DNA of 64,000 nucleotides from Scleromitrula shiraiana (taxonomy: Eukaryota > Ascomycota > Leotiomycetes > Helotiales > Sclerotiniaceae): contig JABELC010000013.1 in the NCBI GenBank assembly GCA_028455995.1, positions 1,364,001 to 1,428,000 of the forward strand, given 5' to 3'. Of this stretch, positions 13,492-26,963 are shown one piece after another. A program made the position numbers and the translations under genes. Position 1 is the first letter of the stretch. The number at the start of each line of letters is the position of its first letter. The notes below the pieces were generated by a model. The model made no database searches. It was not told where the DNA came from and worked only from the letters and a program-made list of their open reading frames with translations.

Positions 13492-14003
13492 TGGGGCATA
13501 TATATATAGGCGAATGACGGTGATTGAAAAAATCATCATTATTATCGTGGCATTATTATCATGGTGGTATTAATATCATGGTGGCATTAATAGCTCGCAT
13601 TAACAAAATGCTATTTCAAATCTGTATGTTTCGTTTCGTTTTATTAGATATGATATGATATGATATGAAAAGTTTGATCTTTTGGTTTGGTTTGGCTTAG
13701 GATGGATGAATGGTTTTCTATGGTTAATTGGGGGTTTTTTAGTGGTTGGTTGTTTGGTTGTGTGTTTGGTTGTGTGGAATGGAATGGATTTTTTGATGTG
13801 TATTATGTATTATTGATGTATTATTGATGTATAACATAGGTATATAGATAGGTAGGTATATAAGTATATAGGTATATAGGTAGGTAGGTAGGTAGGTAAG
13901 TTTAGTTTTCAACTCCAGCAAGCAAACAAACGACATCAGCTAAGGGAGAATCTCGATAATTGGTATTAATTAATGTCTGCCTGATTCAAGTACGACGGCG
14001 CTG

Positions 14004-14035
14004 GAATGAATGAATGAATGAATGAATGAATGAAT
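14004..14035. repeat. (GAAT)8 microsatellite
   Basis: Eight perfect copies read directly. Confidence 0.95.
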
Positions 14036-17000
14036 AGATAGATAATGAATAGATATGGGATAATGAATAGATAAGTCTCGTTTACATTTTACATGACACC
14101 GATATACTAGCTCTATGTATCGTACAAGATGGTTTGTACAAAGTATGTAGATTGGACCATTGGATGATTGGATGATTGTACGATTGGACGATTGCGATGT
14201 GTAGGTATGCAAGTGGTGTGGTATGCGTGCGGGCAAAATGTAATGGTATTTAGTATTTAGTACATATATAGTACATACATAGTACATAATACATAATCAA
14301 GTCAAGTATTATACGAACGGAACTCGGGAATCGTGAGATAGATGTGGCGTTGCTAGCAGCACTGCACGTATCCTGTGTAGGTAGGAGGGATGAGGATGAG
14401 GATGAGGATGAGGATGAAGAGAGTACAAGAAGATGGTGCTACGTATAGATCTATCTGTACGAGTAGATAATTTAGATATGGATGTGCGCGCACACGCACA
14501 CCCATCCCGTCGTGATGATTGATAATCGATAATCATCATCATCATCATACGCTTTCCCTCCGTTTTTTCCAGCTTTTGTGCATGCATGCATGCGTGCATG
14601 CATATCAATCGATCAACATTCGAAATATTCATAGAAGACACCAAGAATCCTTCTCTTCTGCACAATTTATAAACCGCCGCAAATCCATTACTCAATTTAA
14701 ACTCCTCGGTCCAGTTACCGCCAAACTCACCAACCCTTACCGAAAACTCACTCCAGGAACTCTATATCTGTGAGTCCTGCATGCCCTGCATGCCCTGCAA
14801 GGATAAATCCCCAATTAGGAAGTATTTTCCGAAAGATCATTGGTTGGTAGCGATGGGCGCTTGAATGGGTTAGTGGGTTCGGAGACTTTATCGCTTTGGG
14901 GTTAGTGGGGGAGGGGTGCACGACGTTGGGGTTTGAGGGGTGTGATGTGAATGGTTTGGTGGGTGTGTGAGAGGTGAGTGTATAGTGAAAAGAGAGGATT
15001 ATTGGAATTGGTGAGAGTTGTGAGATATTTTGATGATGGTAATGATGATAATGATAATGATGATGAGGGAAGAATCTTGGGGTTGATGTTAATGAGTTAT
15101 TTGATTTCATTTGTAAAGCACACCTGTTTGGTTGAAGGCCGAATGGTAGAAGTAGATAAGAGAATGAACGGCTATAGAAGGTAAGAAAAAGAAGAAAGAA
15201 GATATAATAATTTTATGTTGTGATACCATAGTCAGCTTGATGCAGCATATGAGAATGGGTGTGTGTGGTGAGCATCTATTGCGAGTGAGAAGTTGATTCG
15301 TAGTCAATTGGTTGGACCAAATCGATCTCGTGGCGTTTGCCAACTTTTTGATTTTGCGGCGTGAATAATTCGATATTCGATATTTGGTATGGTATGGTAT
15401 GGTATGGTATAGGATGGGCTGGTTGGGACAAGATGAGATGAAGCATTGTATTTGTTATTGGCGCGGCGTCTAGGTATGGTACTGTGAGATGGAAGGAGGG
15501 TTCCAAAGTTTGGTGATAGGTTTCTAGTGTAAGGCAGTCTGGGTTGCGTGAGGAGTCAGGAGATCTGAAGATTCACTATTACTGCTTTGGGTGGCTGTGA
15601 TGAGGTTATACTTTATCGATTGTTTTGTACTTCCTTTAGTTCTATAGAGTTCTTGAGTTCTTGAGTTCTTGAGTATTTGAGTACTTGATAGCCTGATGTG
15701 TATTCCTTCAGTTGAGGGTATTGAAACTATTGATTAATGGTTTGTATGCTTTGAAATTTGAGTTATATACTCGAGTATACTTTAGGAGACATGTCGGGTA
15801 CTTATGTATAGAGTTTTGTTGACGGTGACATTGTTTTGATATAGCAATCAGTAAAGCATACATGTACTTTTGTATATATGCTGGAAGATAAATCAATGTG
15901 TTCTTTTCAATTCTTTTTACCATAAAAAATTCATTTTTATATGTATCAAACCCACTTTTAAAAGCATCATCATTCTTTAAATCCTCACCGATTCTTCAAG
16001 TGTCGACCAAACATCAAAGGTCAAATTGAAAGGTCGAATTGAAAGAGAATATAGAAAGAATCAAGTGTAAGATTACTTATTAATTTCTTCCCCTACAAAC
16101 TTCTTCTTCTTCTTCTACTTCGTTTCCAAACCACCTATATAGGTATTCAAAATTATATTCAAAATTATAATTGGTAGAAAAGTCGACACATTTTCTCCCA
16201 TTCCCTACATCTTTACCTTACCTTACCTTACTTTACCTTTACTTTACCTTTACTTTACCTTACTTTCCCCTTTCCCCCTTCTTAAGCTGACACGGCCGTC
16301 ATCTGTTACGTTACTTATTTATCCTTCCTCGATCACAACGTACGTATAATCTAGATAGAACGGAATAAATCCGAAGACAGTACCATGTTTTTACCCTTGT
16401 CAAGTCAAGTCAATTCGCAAACTTGTTAAAGAATCTTTAGAGCTATAACCAAAAAGAGTATGTACTACGAAATATCATATTTTTTTTTCTTTTTCTTTTT
16501 CTCTTTTCTTAATTGGTTTCGGAATTCATCAGCATATTAGATATTATTGTTCGTCCATTACATGTTAAAAGAATATATTACTCAATAAATCTTCTTTTTA
16601 TCGCCGTTTATTTTATTTACTATTGAATTCACTTTTATTTACGAGATATATTTTATAGGAATTAAGAAATTTATAATCTTCACAATTCACAATTCACAAT
16701 TCATAATTATCAATTCATAAATCACTCATATACCAATTCCATACTTGTTGGTGTTTCTATAGGAATTCCCACCTATTTCACACTACCGCATTAAATCCAC
16801 TTTCAATTCATCTGAGCCATCCACGCATCAAGGGGGCACATCGTCACCTATCAACCCATCTGGCATCTCCATTGAAGCCATTTTTTATCAAATAGTAAGG
16901 ATTAATCCTTACTTTTCAGGGACACTATACCAAATATTAACGAAAAGAATTTAACAATAGCAATAATAGAGAAATAGAGAAGTAGAGAAATAGAGAAATA

Positions 17001-17561
17001 GAGAAATAGAAAAAAAAAAAGATATCTTTCACCAGTGTTTTTAATCCTTTCCTTCATTCATCTTTTCTCTTCCTCTTTCTCTTCCTCTTCCTCTTCCTAG
17101 TCCTAATCCTAATCCTACTTACTACTCACTACTTATTACTTCTTATTATTACCTACTTACTACTCGTTCACCTCTTCCACCACCTTGTCACGATTCAAAA
17201 CCTTTTCACAGTACTTGACTACCGGTACCTCTATTAAAAACGCTTCAAATTCTTAAAAATAATATATATATATTCTTTACCATAATAATATATCTTCTCA
17301 TCTTCTTTCTTCTCTTATAAACCTTGAAAACTTACAATAAGAGAAATACAGTTACAGTTACAGTCAAGTCAGTATTGGATCAAATAAAATAATAATCAAT
17401 AGTTCTAAGAGAGAACCCTTGCCAACCTCATTATTATTATCCTTGATCCTTCCTAAAACCATACAAAATCTCCAAATTCCCAAATCCTTCCTTCACGAGA
17501 CAATTCATTCAAATCAATTCAATTCATTTAATTCATTCAATTCATTCTTTAAAACCCCCCG

Positions 17562-17623
17562 CATCTCCATCTTCATCTCCATCTTCATCTCCATCTTCAT
17601 CTCCATCTCCATCTTCATCTCCA
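17562..17623. repeat. CATCTC/CATCTT hexanucleotide tract
   Basis: About ten pyrimidine-rich hexamers alternating CATCTC and CATCTT. They lie about 730 bases upstream of the regulator start codon, so they could be in its promoter or leader. Confidence 0.9.
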
Positions 17624-18356
17624 TGAAATGAATTTCCCGTCTCCGCCATACAGGATTATACGGACCGAATAACCAAAGTACTCCAGGAAATTTCCAATAC
17701 AACTTCTTGGAAACATAATACTATACGGAATTTACTACCCGATTGTATGCGGTATTGTTTCTATTACTAAAAATACTTACACATACATTTTACGAAAGAG
17801 AAACCAAACCAAATAAAAAAAAAAAAGAATAGTAATACACGATCAATTACACCATCAATCATTCAATACAATAACATTAACTCCACAAACAACTACTACT
17901 ACCTTATTCTTCTTTTTGTTATATCGAAAGGAACGACGACAAGGTATCGATATTGACGTTGAATTGTACAAAGTATCTTTTTTTTTTTGATAAAAAGATA
18001 GATTTGGAGAATTTATCTATCTTACTTATTAATCGTGGAAGGACGAACTTGAACTTGAATTGATTTTCAGCCTTAGGAAAAGGAAATTAATCAATTGATC
18101 TCCAGTTTCATCTTGTACTCTTCAATAACCAAATCGGTATCATCACACCTTTTTCAATCCTTTTAATAATTATCCAAGTCAAATCAATCAATCAAACAAA
18201 CAATCAATCAATCAATCAATCACTCAAATCGAATTGAATCGAATCAAATCGAGTACGACCAAAAAATTAAAACATTCGCCTTCTTCTCAACCACCGTACC
18301 GTACCGCCTCTTTCGCACACGTCTCTTTCGCACACCACCTTACCTCTTCCTTTATA

Positions 18357-20476
18357 ATGTCGACCTCGGTCAAAAGAGCATGCGATGCATGTCATCGTCG
18401 AAAAGTTAAATGTGATGGTATAAATCCATGTCGAAATTGTTCCACAGCACAATTATCATGTACATATCATGCTATACCACAAAAGAAAGGTCCAAAAGGA
18501 TCTCGAGCGAAAGTAATCAGCGAATTAAGAGAAACCCAAAGACAAACAACATTATCATCGAAAGTTGCGAATCGATTAAATGGGGTTCAAAGTCCACCAT
18601 GTAGTCCGACACTTTCACCTACACCAGGTTTACTTACAACGGAAATGGTGAAGGAATGTACGGAATTCTTCTTTGCGAATATGTACCCTTCGATGCCAAT
18701 ATTACATAGAGGGAGGTTAGAACAACAGTCTATGTACATGGATCAAAATGTTGATACATATTGTCTTTTGACAGCTATGTGCGCATTCATGATGATACAA
18801 CCTGGAATGGGAATACCTGGAGATCCACTTGGATTGGATAGTATGCCTGGTTCGAATATTGTTTCTGGAACAATGTTATTAGAAGAGACATTGAGAGTTA
18901 GGAAGAGTTATGATTATTTGGAGAGCCCTACACAAAATAGCATGGTGACAAGTTTTTTCTTGTTCGGATGTTATTATGGATTGGAATTACACAACAAAGC
19001 ATGGTTTCATCTACGAGAGGCTACAACCTTGGCACATATTTTAAATCTACAAAAGGAAGAAACATATCACCAATTTGACGTTATCGAGTCATCTAGAAAA
19101 AGGAGATTATATTGGCTGTTATTCATTACAGAAAGGTAAGATGTGGAGATCTTTTCAATTGGGCTTGACTAACAAAGTCTTAGAGCATATGCCCTTCAAA
19201 GACATCGACCTCTTTCCTTACAAGCAACGATCAACTTGCCTACACAAAATGATGATCCTACCGATACACAAGCTCATCATCTTCATGGATTCATACATCT
19301 AGTCAATGTTTATAGACCATTTGACGATCAATTCGTCGCATTATGGAATAAAACAAGAACGGATTGTTCACCAGTATATCTCTCATCATTACAAAAACAA
19401 TTATCAGATGCTCTTCCAGTATATCTCAATTCGACAGATAACCAAACAGCGGATTTAAGGACAAGTCAACAATGGCTAAGGACGATGGTTTGGCAATTGA
19501 GTATACAGAATGGATGTTTAAGTTCCACTTGTGATGATCCGAGTATGACGTTTCAATATCCAGTTGATATTGCAAGAGATCTTGTACAAATGACATCTCA
19601 ATTTTCTCAACAAAGTATGGAAGTTCATGGTGTAGGATTGGTATGTGTTTACCCTTTTTTTATATTTTTGTTTTTTTCTAAGCTAACCGCCGTCATCGAT
19701 AGATCGAAAAGCTTTTCGACGTAGCTTGTTCTCTAACAGATGTTTTATCTCTTCTTCCTCCAAAATCCGATCCATTCGCTATGGGGCCTCGGGATTACCT
19801 TCATCAATTCATGACCTTATTCTCTATCCTCCGCAATGGAGATCATCGATTCCTTCCTCTCCTTCTCAACAAGGTGCACGATATTCTTCCAAGTCTCGTA
19901 AACCCAATGCTACAAAATGTTCCCGAACATCAAAATATTTGTGCAGAGGTTGATCTATTTGATGGTTTTGGTAACACTGGATTGAATGTTCCTCAAACAA
20001 ATTATAATTCAACTGATTTCAAACTGGAGAATGGACATACATCGAGTGCGGGACAGAATGCAAGTTTGCAAGCATTTGATAAGAGGGTTGAAGAATTAAG
20101 TAGCCCTAGTGCCGGAGAGAGTGCGGAAACTTCCCCATACACATCACCGCCTATCATAGGAACTGGTATTGAATTCCCCGGATTCGGAGATTATAGCAGT
20201 ATGATGGATTTAAGTCATAATCATCCACATGGTCATGGAATGGATTTCAAAAGGGAATATGACAATGCGACAGGAATGGTAGGAGGGGTAGGTGGAAGAA
20301 GACCTCCTGTTAGACAGGGAAGTGGAAGTAGTTATGGTATTCCTAGGAGTATACCAGTTTCGGTACCGGTATCGGTTGCGGAGTTTCATCATTTTGGTAG
20401 ACAGGGTGATGGGTCGGGTGGGAGTGGAGGGTCGCAGGATTTGGGTGGACAGGTTGGGGATTTGGGATTTAGGTGA
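18357..20476 (+). CDS. Zn2Cys6 transcription factor, MAL-activator/sugar-utilisation type
   Basis: Three exons (18357-19135, 19184-19640, 19703-20476) splice in phase to 669 residues. The ATG at 18357 (MSTSVKRACD) places the binuclear cluster at the N-terminus: CDACHRRKVKC, then DGINPC, RNC and LSC, giving six Cys. A linker QKKGPKGSRAK follows, and this resembles the linker of yeast MAL63-type activators. The fungal-specific transcription factor domain (middle homology region) spans about residues 95-420 and includes the typical ERAYALQRHRPL. The C-terminus is low-complexity and Gly/Ser-rich. Proteins of this type regulate sugar-use genes in the nucleus. Target genes cannot be inferred, since the neighbours are not sugar genes. 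An in-frame upstream frame exists from 18234 but lacks a conserved look. Confidence 0.88.
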
Positions 20477-22726
20477 TGAATAGGGAGTGATATTGAGTCA
20501 TATGTAAGGTGGAAGAGGAGAGGGCCAGAGGGTTGGTCATGAGAAACGATATTTTGGATGGTGGATGTGGGTGATATTCGATATTCATCACATACACCTA
20601 CAATCAGCCAATACTCAACTTACGGCTGGCTATGCGAATAATAGTATCCCGGATTTATACCCACATAATCTACATGGGAACCGCCAATATTATTAAGGGG
20701 CTACGTCGCTCACCCTTTCAGGGGCACGGTCTTAGTTGCCGTGGGAGATACGCTACACATAAATAAAATGGATGGATGCGAATAATGAATGAGGATATCT
20801 GAAAAGTAAAAATGGGAAGATGGGATTGGGTTTTTGGAATGGATGAATGGATGGGATATGAATGGTATGGCATGGATGGGATGGGTGTGAGGCTTGTTTG
20901 TTTATTTGGTGGGTTTGGAGTTTATGGAGTTTTCATGGGGGGGGGGGGGGGGTGCTAAGTTTATTGATTTGGTTTGGTTTGGTTTGGTTTGGTTTGGGTG
21001 GATGGATGGATGAATGGGTAGGAACTTGATTGCCATATGAATGTGAGGAATGTGTGTGTTGATAGCATTCGATGTATAGGTTGATTCGTCCGTGGTTGGG
21101 TTGATATGTCACTGGGAGGAATTGACACTGATATGTATGTGCGTTTGCTTGATACGTAGATGAGTGGAGAGGGGAGTATGAGCATGAGTATGAATGAGTA
21201 TGAGCTTTCTGGGAGAGAATGGAGAGAAGATACGGCCATGGTTGAGATTACATGATTTACTTCATCTCCCTCGCTCATTGATTTGCTTGATCTGCTTTAA
21301 ATTTGAATGCTCTGAATGCAATGCTCTGAATGCAATAGTCTAAACGCAATGGATGGATGGCATGAGACGAGATGGGATGAGATGAGATGATATATTAAGA
21401 ATAGACGACTCGGATACAGTGGAAGTGGAATAAGATATCGATATCGATATCGAACTTGAAAGTGGCATACTAGTAGCATGGCATATTATATTATATTATA
21501 TTATATATATATTATATATATATGCTCTTCCTGATTAATTCCAATTTATTACTGGTTTGATTATAACTGGTTTGATTGGATGGAATTTGATTGGATGGGA
21601 TTAAGGTATATTATTTATTTATAAGTATATTTAATAAATTTATTATCAAGATATATATACTGCGTTAGGATGTGCTGGATATGTAGGAATCGGATATATG
21701 ATGACATGACACATTAGAGGAGGGATGAAAAGAAAAACGAAAAAGAAAGAAGCTGTTGATGAATTGAAAATTAGGAAGATATGGATGAGTTATCGACGTG
21801 ATGTTTCATCGAGGTTGTATTGGATATCAAATATTCATCTTAATACAAATTCTATCGGTTTGCCAGTCTTTACGATTTTAGATCTTAGTTTTAATGGTAT
21901 ACCATGGTATGTATATTTTAAGTGCTTGAAATAAGAAACTTTCATGTCGATTCGAATTTTATTTATTTGGCGTTAGTCTCGATAGTTGATGTATACTAAC
22001 GATGTCATGTTCATCTAATTCTTCGTCTTTGAAATCAGCTGTCAAAACTGAATCAACTATCCTTATCTACAATGAGAATTTGGTAAATATTTTTTGAGGT
22101 GGTTTTTTTGCTCTTTTCAAGTGGATGAATGAACTATCAATACTTCAATCTAAGTATTTCATTGACTTTTTACAAAACTGTATACCATATAATACAACAC
22201 ACTGATTCCTGTCAGTTTTGGTCGTTCTATTTGCACCTATTTTAGATATGTGGTATTTATTTGCATACAATCTCATGATTTGTTTTGTTGATATTGGAGG
22301 ATTTCTTTTTCTGGAAATTTCGAATTTGAAGTCTGAAGTTTGGCGCGATCTGGAGAGTGTTTTCTGACACTGCACACTCTCTCAATTATCTCGAGATTTC
22401 TTTACTTCTCATCAATAACTTTTGATCACTGGAAGGTTTCATGGTGGTCCCGTTTCATTGGGTTTGGGGTTTTGTGTATGTATACAAAATTTCTTGTCCT
22501 GCAGCTTCACTTTTAAGCAACAATATAGAGAGCAGAATTTTCATCTATGGCCACTCTATCAGTCTTCCGCAACAACTAACAATTCAAAACTACTAAAAGC
22601 AATAGAAATACTCGGCAGATCTATCAGCAGCTCTTTCAGGAGTATCTTCTTTTTCTGGATACGCCAAAATCCCAATCAACCTTTCAAATCTCCTATAATT
22701 AACCGAGCACATCCCAAACCATCACC
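20477..22726. other. Intergenic region with simple repeats
   Basis: No gene is supported. It includes a G16 run at 20937-20952, (TTTGG)n at about 20968-20997, and TATTA/TATATA palindromic DNA at about 21484-21523. A short frame at 21725-21934 has no family signature. The last few hundred bases should hold the GPCR promoter. Confidence 0.5.
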
Positions 22727-24369
22727 ATGAAGCTATCCGATCTAACCCCTTACCACCTCCACAACCTTCCCATAATCAACCGCTCAATGTCCTGTCTCTC
22801 AGCCTTCGCATCTCTCCTCGTGCTAACACACTATCTAACCTCTCCGACCGCACGCCAAAGACCTGCCAATCGACTATTCTTTTACGCGACTTTTGGGAAT
22901 CTGTTGAGTAATGCGGCGACATTTATGGGGAGGACGGGAATTGAGGATCCGGGGGATGCATTGTGTCAGACGCAGGGGTTTATGATTCAATGGTTAGTTT
23001 TTATCAAGTAATTTGTTCACTTATACAGATATCCCATCCCATTCATATTCATATTCATATTCATACAACTCAGAAAAGAACCTAAGCTAACGGCAAAACA
23101 AATTCGCACACAAAAGGTTCATGCCCGCCGACGCCCTATGGACCATAGCAATGGCAACCAACGTCTTCCTAACCTTCCGACGGCACTGGAACGCCGAAGA
23201 TCTCCGAAGCATGGAACCCTGGTATTGTCTCCTCTGCTACGGCTTACCGCTCATTCCCGCTTTCGTATTCCTGTTTGTCGAGACGGGGGAGAGGGGACGC
23301 ATGTATGGGGATGCGATTTCTTGGTGCTGGATTTCTGTGAGGTGGGAAATTTGGAGGATGTTGTTTTATTGCTATTGTTTGTATGTGGTTCAGCTCTTCA
23401 CCTATTGCATCTCATACCATTGAACTTCCTCGGATTCCATTTTACTTTCCTTCTGTGGTGAATTAATGGGGCTGATTTGGTTTATTAATAAACTATAGTC
23501 TCGCAATAGTCACCGTCCCAACTCTCTACGCCATCTCCTCGGGGCCCCTAAAACAATGCTACCGTGCCTGGAAAACCCTGCACAAATCGCAATCACCCTC
23601 CCAAAACGGCGCCCAATATCTGCACTCCTCCCCCACTCAAACCCAAACCCAAACCTCAACATCCACCTCCTCCCACCGAAACCTCAAAATCCAGATCCAG
23701 ATCAATTCCACAGAGGAAATATCCTACTCTTCTCGCTCTCAGAACCCGGATATCCAGACGCTTACGACTTGTACCAGTTCGCCTCCCTCGCCCACCTTCG
23801 ACCAGAGATGCGAATGCGGATTCGCGAGAGAGAGAGTGAATGAAAATGGGAAAGAAAAAGAAAGAAGAAGAAGAAGAAAAAGTAAAACTAATAATGCAGC
23901 TAAAGCGGCTGCGTGGGCGTATGCGAGAGTGGCGGGATTGTATTTTTTGGCTATGCTGATTACGTGGGTGCCGAGCTCGGCGAACCGGTTCTATAGCATG
24001 ATGGCTAGTAAGAGCTCGGGATTGGGATCCAGATCAGAATCTGGGGGAGGAAACGGGAGAAATAGAAATGGCTGCGGGAATGGAGAAATCAATCTGGGAT
24101 TGGAATATACGAGTGTTATTGTGTTGCCGCTGCAGGGGTGGTGGAATGCGCTGATTTATGGGTTTACGAATCGCTTTGATTTGGTGAGGCGGTGGAGGGG
24201 TTGGCTTAGGTGGGGAGATTGCGGGGGGGAATGGGATGGGGGGATTATTAGTAGGAGGTTCAGTTCGAGGGGGGGATTGGTGGGGGTGGTTGTGGGGGGG
24301 GAGAGTTTGGTTGAGTTGAGGGATTTGGGTGATGAGGTTGGGGATGGGGAGGGGGAGTGGGTTTTTTGA
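22727..24369 (+). CDS. Seven-transmembrane G-protein coupled receptor, cAMP-receptor-like class
   Basis: Three exons (22727-22992, 23117-23380, 23499-24369) splice in phase to 466 residues. Hydrophobic segments fit seven TMs: SMSCLSAFASLLVLTHYL, RLFFYATFGNLLSNAATF, MPADALWTIAMATNVFLTF, WYCLLCYGLPLIPAFVFLF, MLFYCYCFLAIVTVPTLY, ARVAGLYFLAMLITWVPSS, and VIVLPLQGWWNALIYGF. Between TM5 and TM6 lies a long Ser/Thr- and Arg/Lys-rich third cytosolic loop of about 130 residues. Fungal GPCRs of the Dictyostelium cAR-like class show this arrangement, including the WxPSSANR motif in TM6. It probably senses an unknown extracellular signal at the plasma membrane. The Gly-rich C-terminal tail is also low-complexity. 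Confidence 0.85.
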
Positions 24370-25959
24370 GGTGGGGTGGGGAGTGTCGGGTTGGTTGGTT
24401 GGTTGGTTTCTGTATTGGTTGTGATGGATGGATGTATGGTACTGGTTTTAGGTGGTTAGTATGGTAATTTAGTGATGACGTTTTGGAGTTATTAGTATGA
24501 ATATAATGTTTACTCTTGATGATAACATTCTTTGGACTTATTGTGGTATGTAGGTGATACATACATTGACTTCCATAACTATAACTATCTAACCAACATT
24601 TACGCGTTAGAATAATCTTGCCGCTACATAGAATCATAGTGTCTAACGTTGGGAATGGACTCCGAGATCACTCAATGACTTACCATCCGCTTCCATCCCA
24701 ACCCCTTTTTCATCCTTGACAAGATCTAACTTACATTAACATGGACTAGTGTTCAAACTTAAACTTACTCTTTCCCATGCTCCAACCATGTCATTGATTT
24801 GTTGCACATCATTATGACGAGGAATTATATCGCTGATATCGAGAGAAGCCAGTAGACGTGGCCAGATCCCAGGTCAGAGAACAAATTCATATATTGTAGA
24901 TGTAGTTGATTTGATATACATTAATTCTGGATGAATGTTATAGAAAATATGGATGAGATAACACTAATTGTATATCAATAATGATTTGAGTTCTCGAACT
25001 TACCGGTAATATTATATGAGTAGGTCTACATTCTGAGAATGGAAGTATGATTGAATAAAAACATCAAGCATTTCCAATTTGCTTCAGACTGACCTTCAAT
25101 TATATATATATCCAACTGATCATACAATCCAGTGATGGAAACTTAGATGATAGAATTCCTGAATTTCGACTTCTATACTCAGAAGACCAGATATTGAGGA
25201 ATTTTATTCACGATGCATAGCCAGAATTGTATTTCTTATTTGAAATGAGATGAAAAAATTGGTTGAGTCATGAGACAGACTACTAGAAAAAGCAGTCGTT
25301 GGAAATGACTCGTGAATTTAAGTTGGCAATAATATGCATATTATGCACCTCAACGACGATATAAATATGGGACTACCACATGATTAATTGTTGACGAAAC
25401 GGAACAAACAATGAATATATTCTCAGCAATGTTCAATTATAAGTAACTATCCTATAATCTAGAATATTGTTCACTTGGACAGCATCTAGTATAGTGTCTA
25501 GTGAAGGAGTACAAATGATGGGCCTCGGATTGTCCTACTGGAGAGAAAAGCCTATGATTACATAGGGAAAGTGTTAGACATAATGCGCCATTGATTATAA
25601 CCTTCCAAATTGCCATTGCAACAAGTTTTACCAGTACTAGTAACATTTCGCTATCGTGTCTTGCGGTAATTACCTATTTAGGTAAATTTGGCTTTGAATG
25701 GTCATATATGGCTAGGTACCTAAGTAGATTTATCGCGCGCGGCGTTTAGAGACGCATTCTCTTCAGCGCGGGTTATTGGGTCAGATATATTAGTATTTAT
25801 TAGATGCGAGAAATTACTCTTCAAATTCATTCATCTTATTATCATTGTATTTGATTTTTATCACCCAACTACATCAACTGATACTATTCCGCCCCCATCA
25901 TTAATTAACCTCTCAAACTTTCGATTCGCTAAAACCAACCAGCACATCGAGTCCCCATC
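24370..25959. other. Intergenic region
   Basis: AT-rich, with no supported coding sequence, RNA gene or notable array. Confidence 0.5.
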
Positions 25960-26417
25960 ATGGGTGGCCTATCAACTATAGTCCTAGACCTCTAAATCGG
26001 GAGAGTCGTCGATACACTCGACGCCCGAATCAAATTAGAACGCGACTATCTCTACTACGCCAAACCCGCCGTAACCACATACATAAACGCCGAGGAATCA
26101 AAACAAAGACATAACATCCCCAAGCCTGAAGAATTCGAATAGCTAGATGTAATCGCCAAAGCAAGCAAAAATGGAAGAAGGGATTTTCAAACGAATGAAC
26201 GGACTTTTGAGGTGTTGTGTTGTTGGGGAATTTGAATAAATTTAGTAGGGAGTAGGAAGGGTATAAGTCCGTGACACTAGAGTTTATTGAAGAAAATTAT
26301 AAGACGCTTGTGGGACAGCATGAGGAGGATTGGGCGCATAGGGTAAAGAAGGAGAAGGAGGAGAGGAGGAAGAGGGAGAGGGAGAAGGAGAGGGAGAAGG
26401 AGGCGCAGAGAAGTTAG
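25960..26417 (+). pseudogene. Broken gene of unknown family
   Basis: From the ATG at 25960 the frame reads MGGLSTIVLDL, then TAA, then IGRVVDTLDARIKLERDYLY and about 30 more plausible residues, then TAG, then LDVIAKASKNGRRDF. A second frame ending at 26417 reads SVTLEFIEENYKTLVGQHEE followed by a Lys/Glu/Arg-rich helix. The protein-like composition interrupted by two in-frame stops, plus a frame change between the halves, suggests a decayed gene. I do not recognise the family. An unusual intron structure is possible but would not easily remove both stops. Confidence 0.4.
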
Positions 26418-26963
26418 GTAATATATCTAGATAATAACTCGGGCGCTTCTTGATTTGCGTTGGGGCGTATTCTGTATGTTATTGTCTATTGCAATTGAGT
26501 CTTTTGAGTTTGAAACTTTAGGCCTTGTTCATACATCTATACACCATCACATGTTATTGAACAAGGAGATCGATGATAGGATCACCAACCACATCCTGAA
26601 GTATCCATCTGTTGCAATGTTCCCTTTGTGATAGTATGGACTTCCCCCAGCGAACCATGTCAAAATATGTCGTAAGAATTAGGAGAAGGGGGTGGGGAAA
26701 TGGGGACGGGAACCCTGATTTGGTGCCGAGCGTAATCAAATCTTCCATCCCACCTTCCGACCCCAATCCGAAGCCAACAGGATTAACATTAACCATATTC
26801 CCTTCAGATGGATTCTTTCATAATACTCAGTTGTCAGAGTAGCACACTGATGTTGTTTTGAATTCCATAAATAGAAATGAATAGGAAATTTATACCAGAA
26901 AAGTTTTATTCAAAAAGTATATTATGATACATATAAAAAAACTGGCTCCAACGCAGTATGCAC
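26418..26963. other. Intergenic region
   Basis: 3' flank of the sulfide:quinone oxidoreductase gene. Overlapping short frames on both strands (26554-26842) have no family features. Confidence 0.5.

Larger units (their letters stand above)
12776..18356. other. Microsatellite-rich spacer and upstream region of the Zn2Cys6 regulator
   Basis: 5.6 kb without a supportable gene. Tandem repeats include (ATGT)n 12943-12975, (ACAT)n 13076-13115, (TGCCAC)5 13462-13491, (TAGG)n about 13872-13898, (GAAT)8 14004-14035, (GATGAG)n 14389-14417, (GTATG)n about 15388-15410, CTTAC/TTACC repeats 16215-16260, a CATCTC/CATCTT tract 17562-17623 and (CAAT)n about 18193-18222. The last 2 kb is pyrimidine- and A-rich, as in long fungal promoters and leaders, so part of it is probably the 5' untranslated region of the regulator gene. 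Confidence 0.6.

Noticed and set aside
20630..20760. Possible structural RNA in a GC-richer island
   Set aside because: Short complementary stretches are present, but no cloverleaf, B box or known RNA motif could be made.
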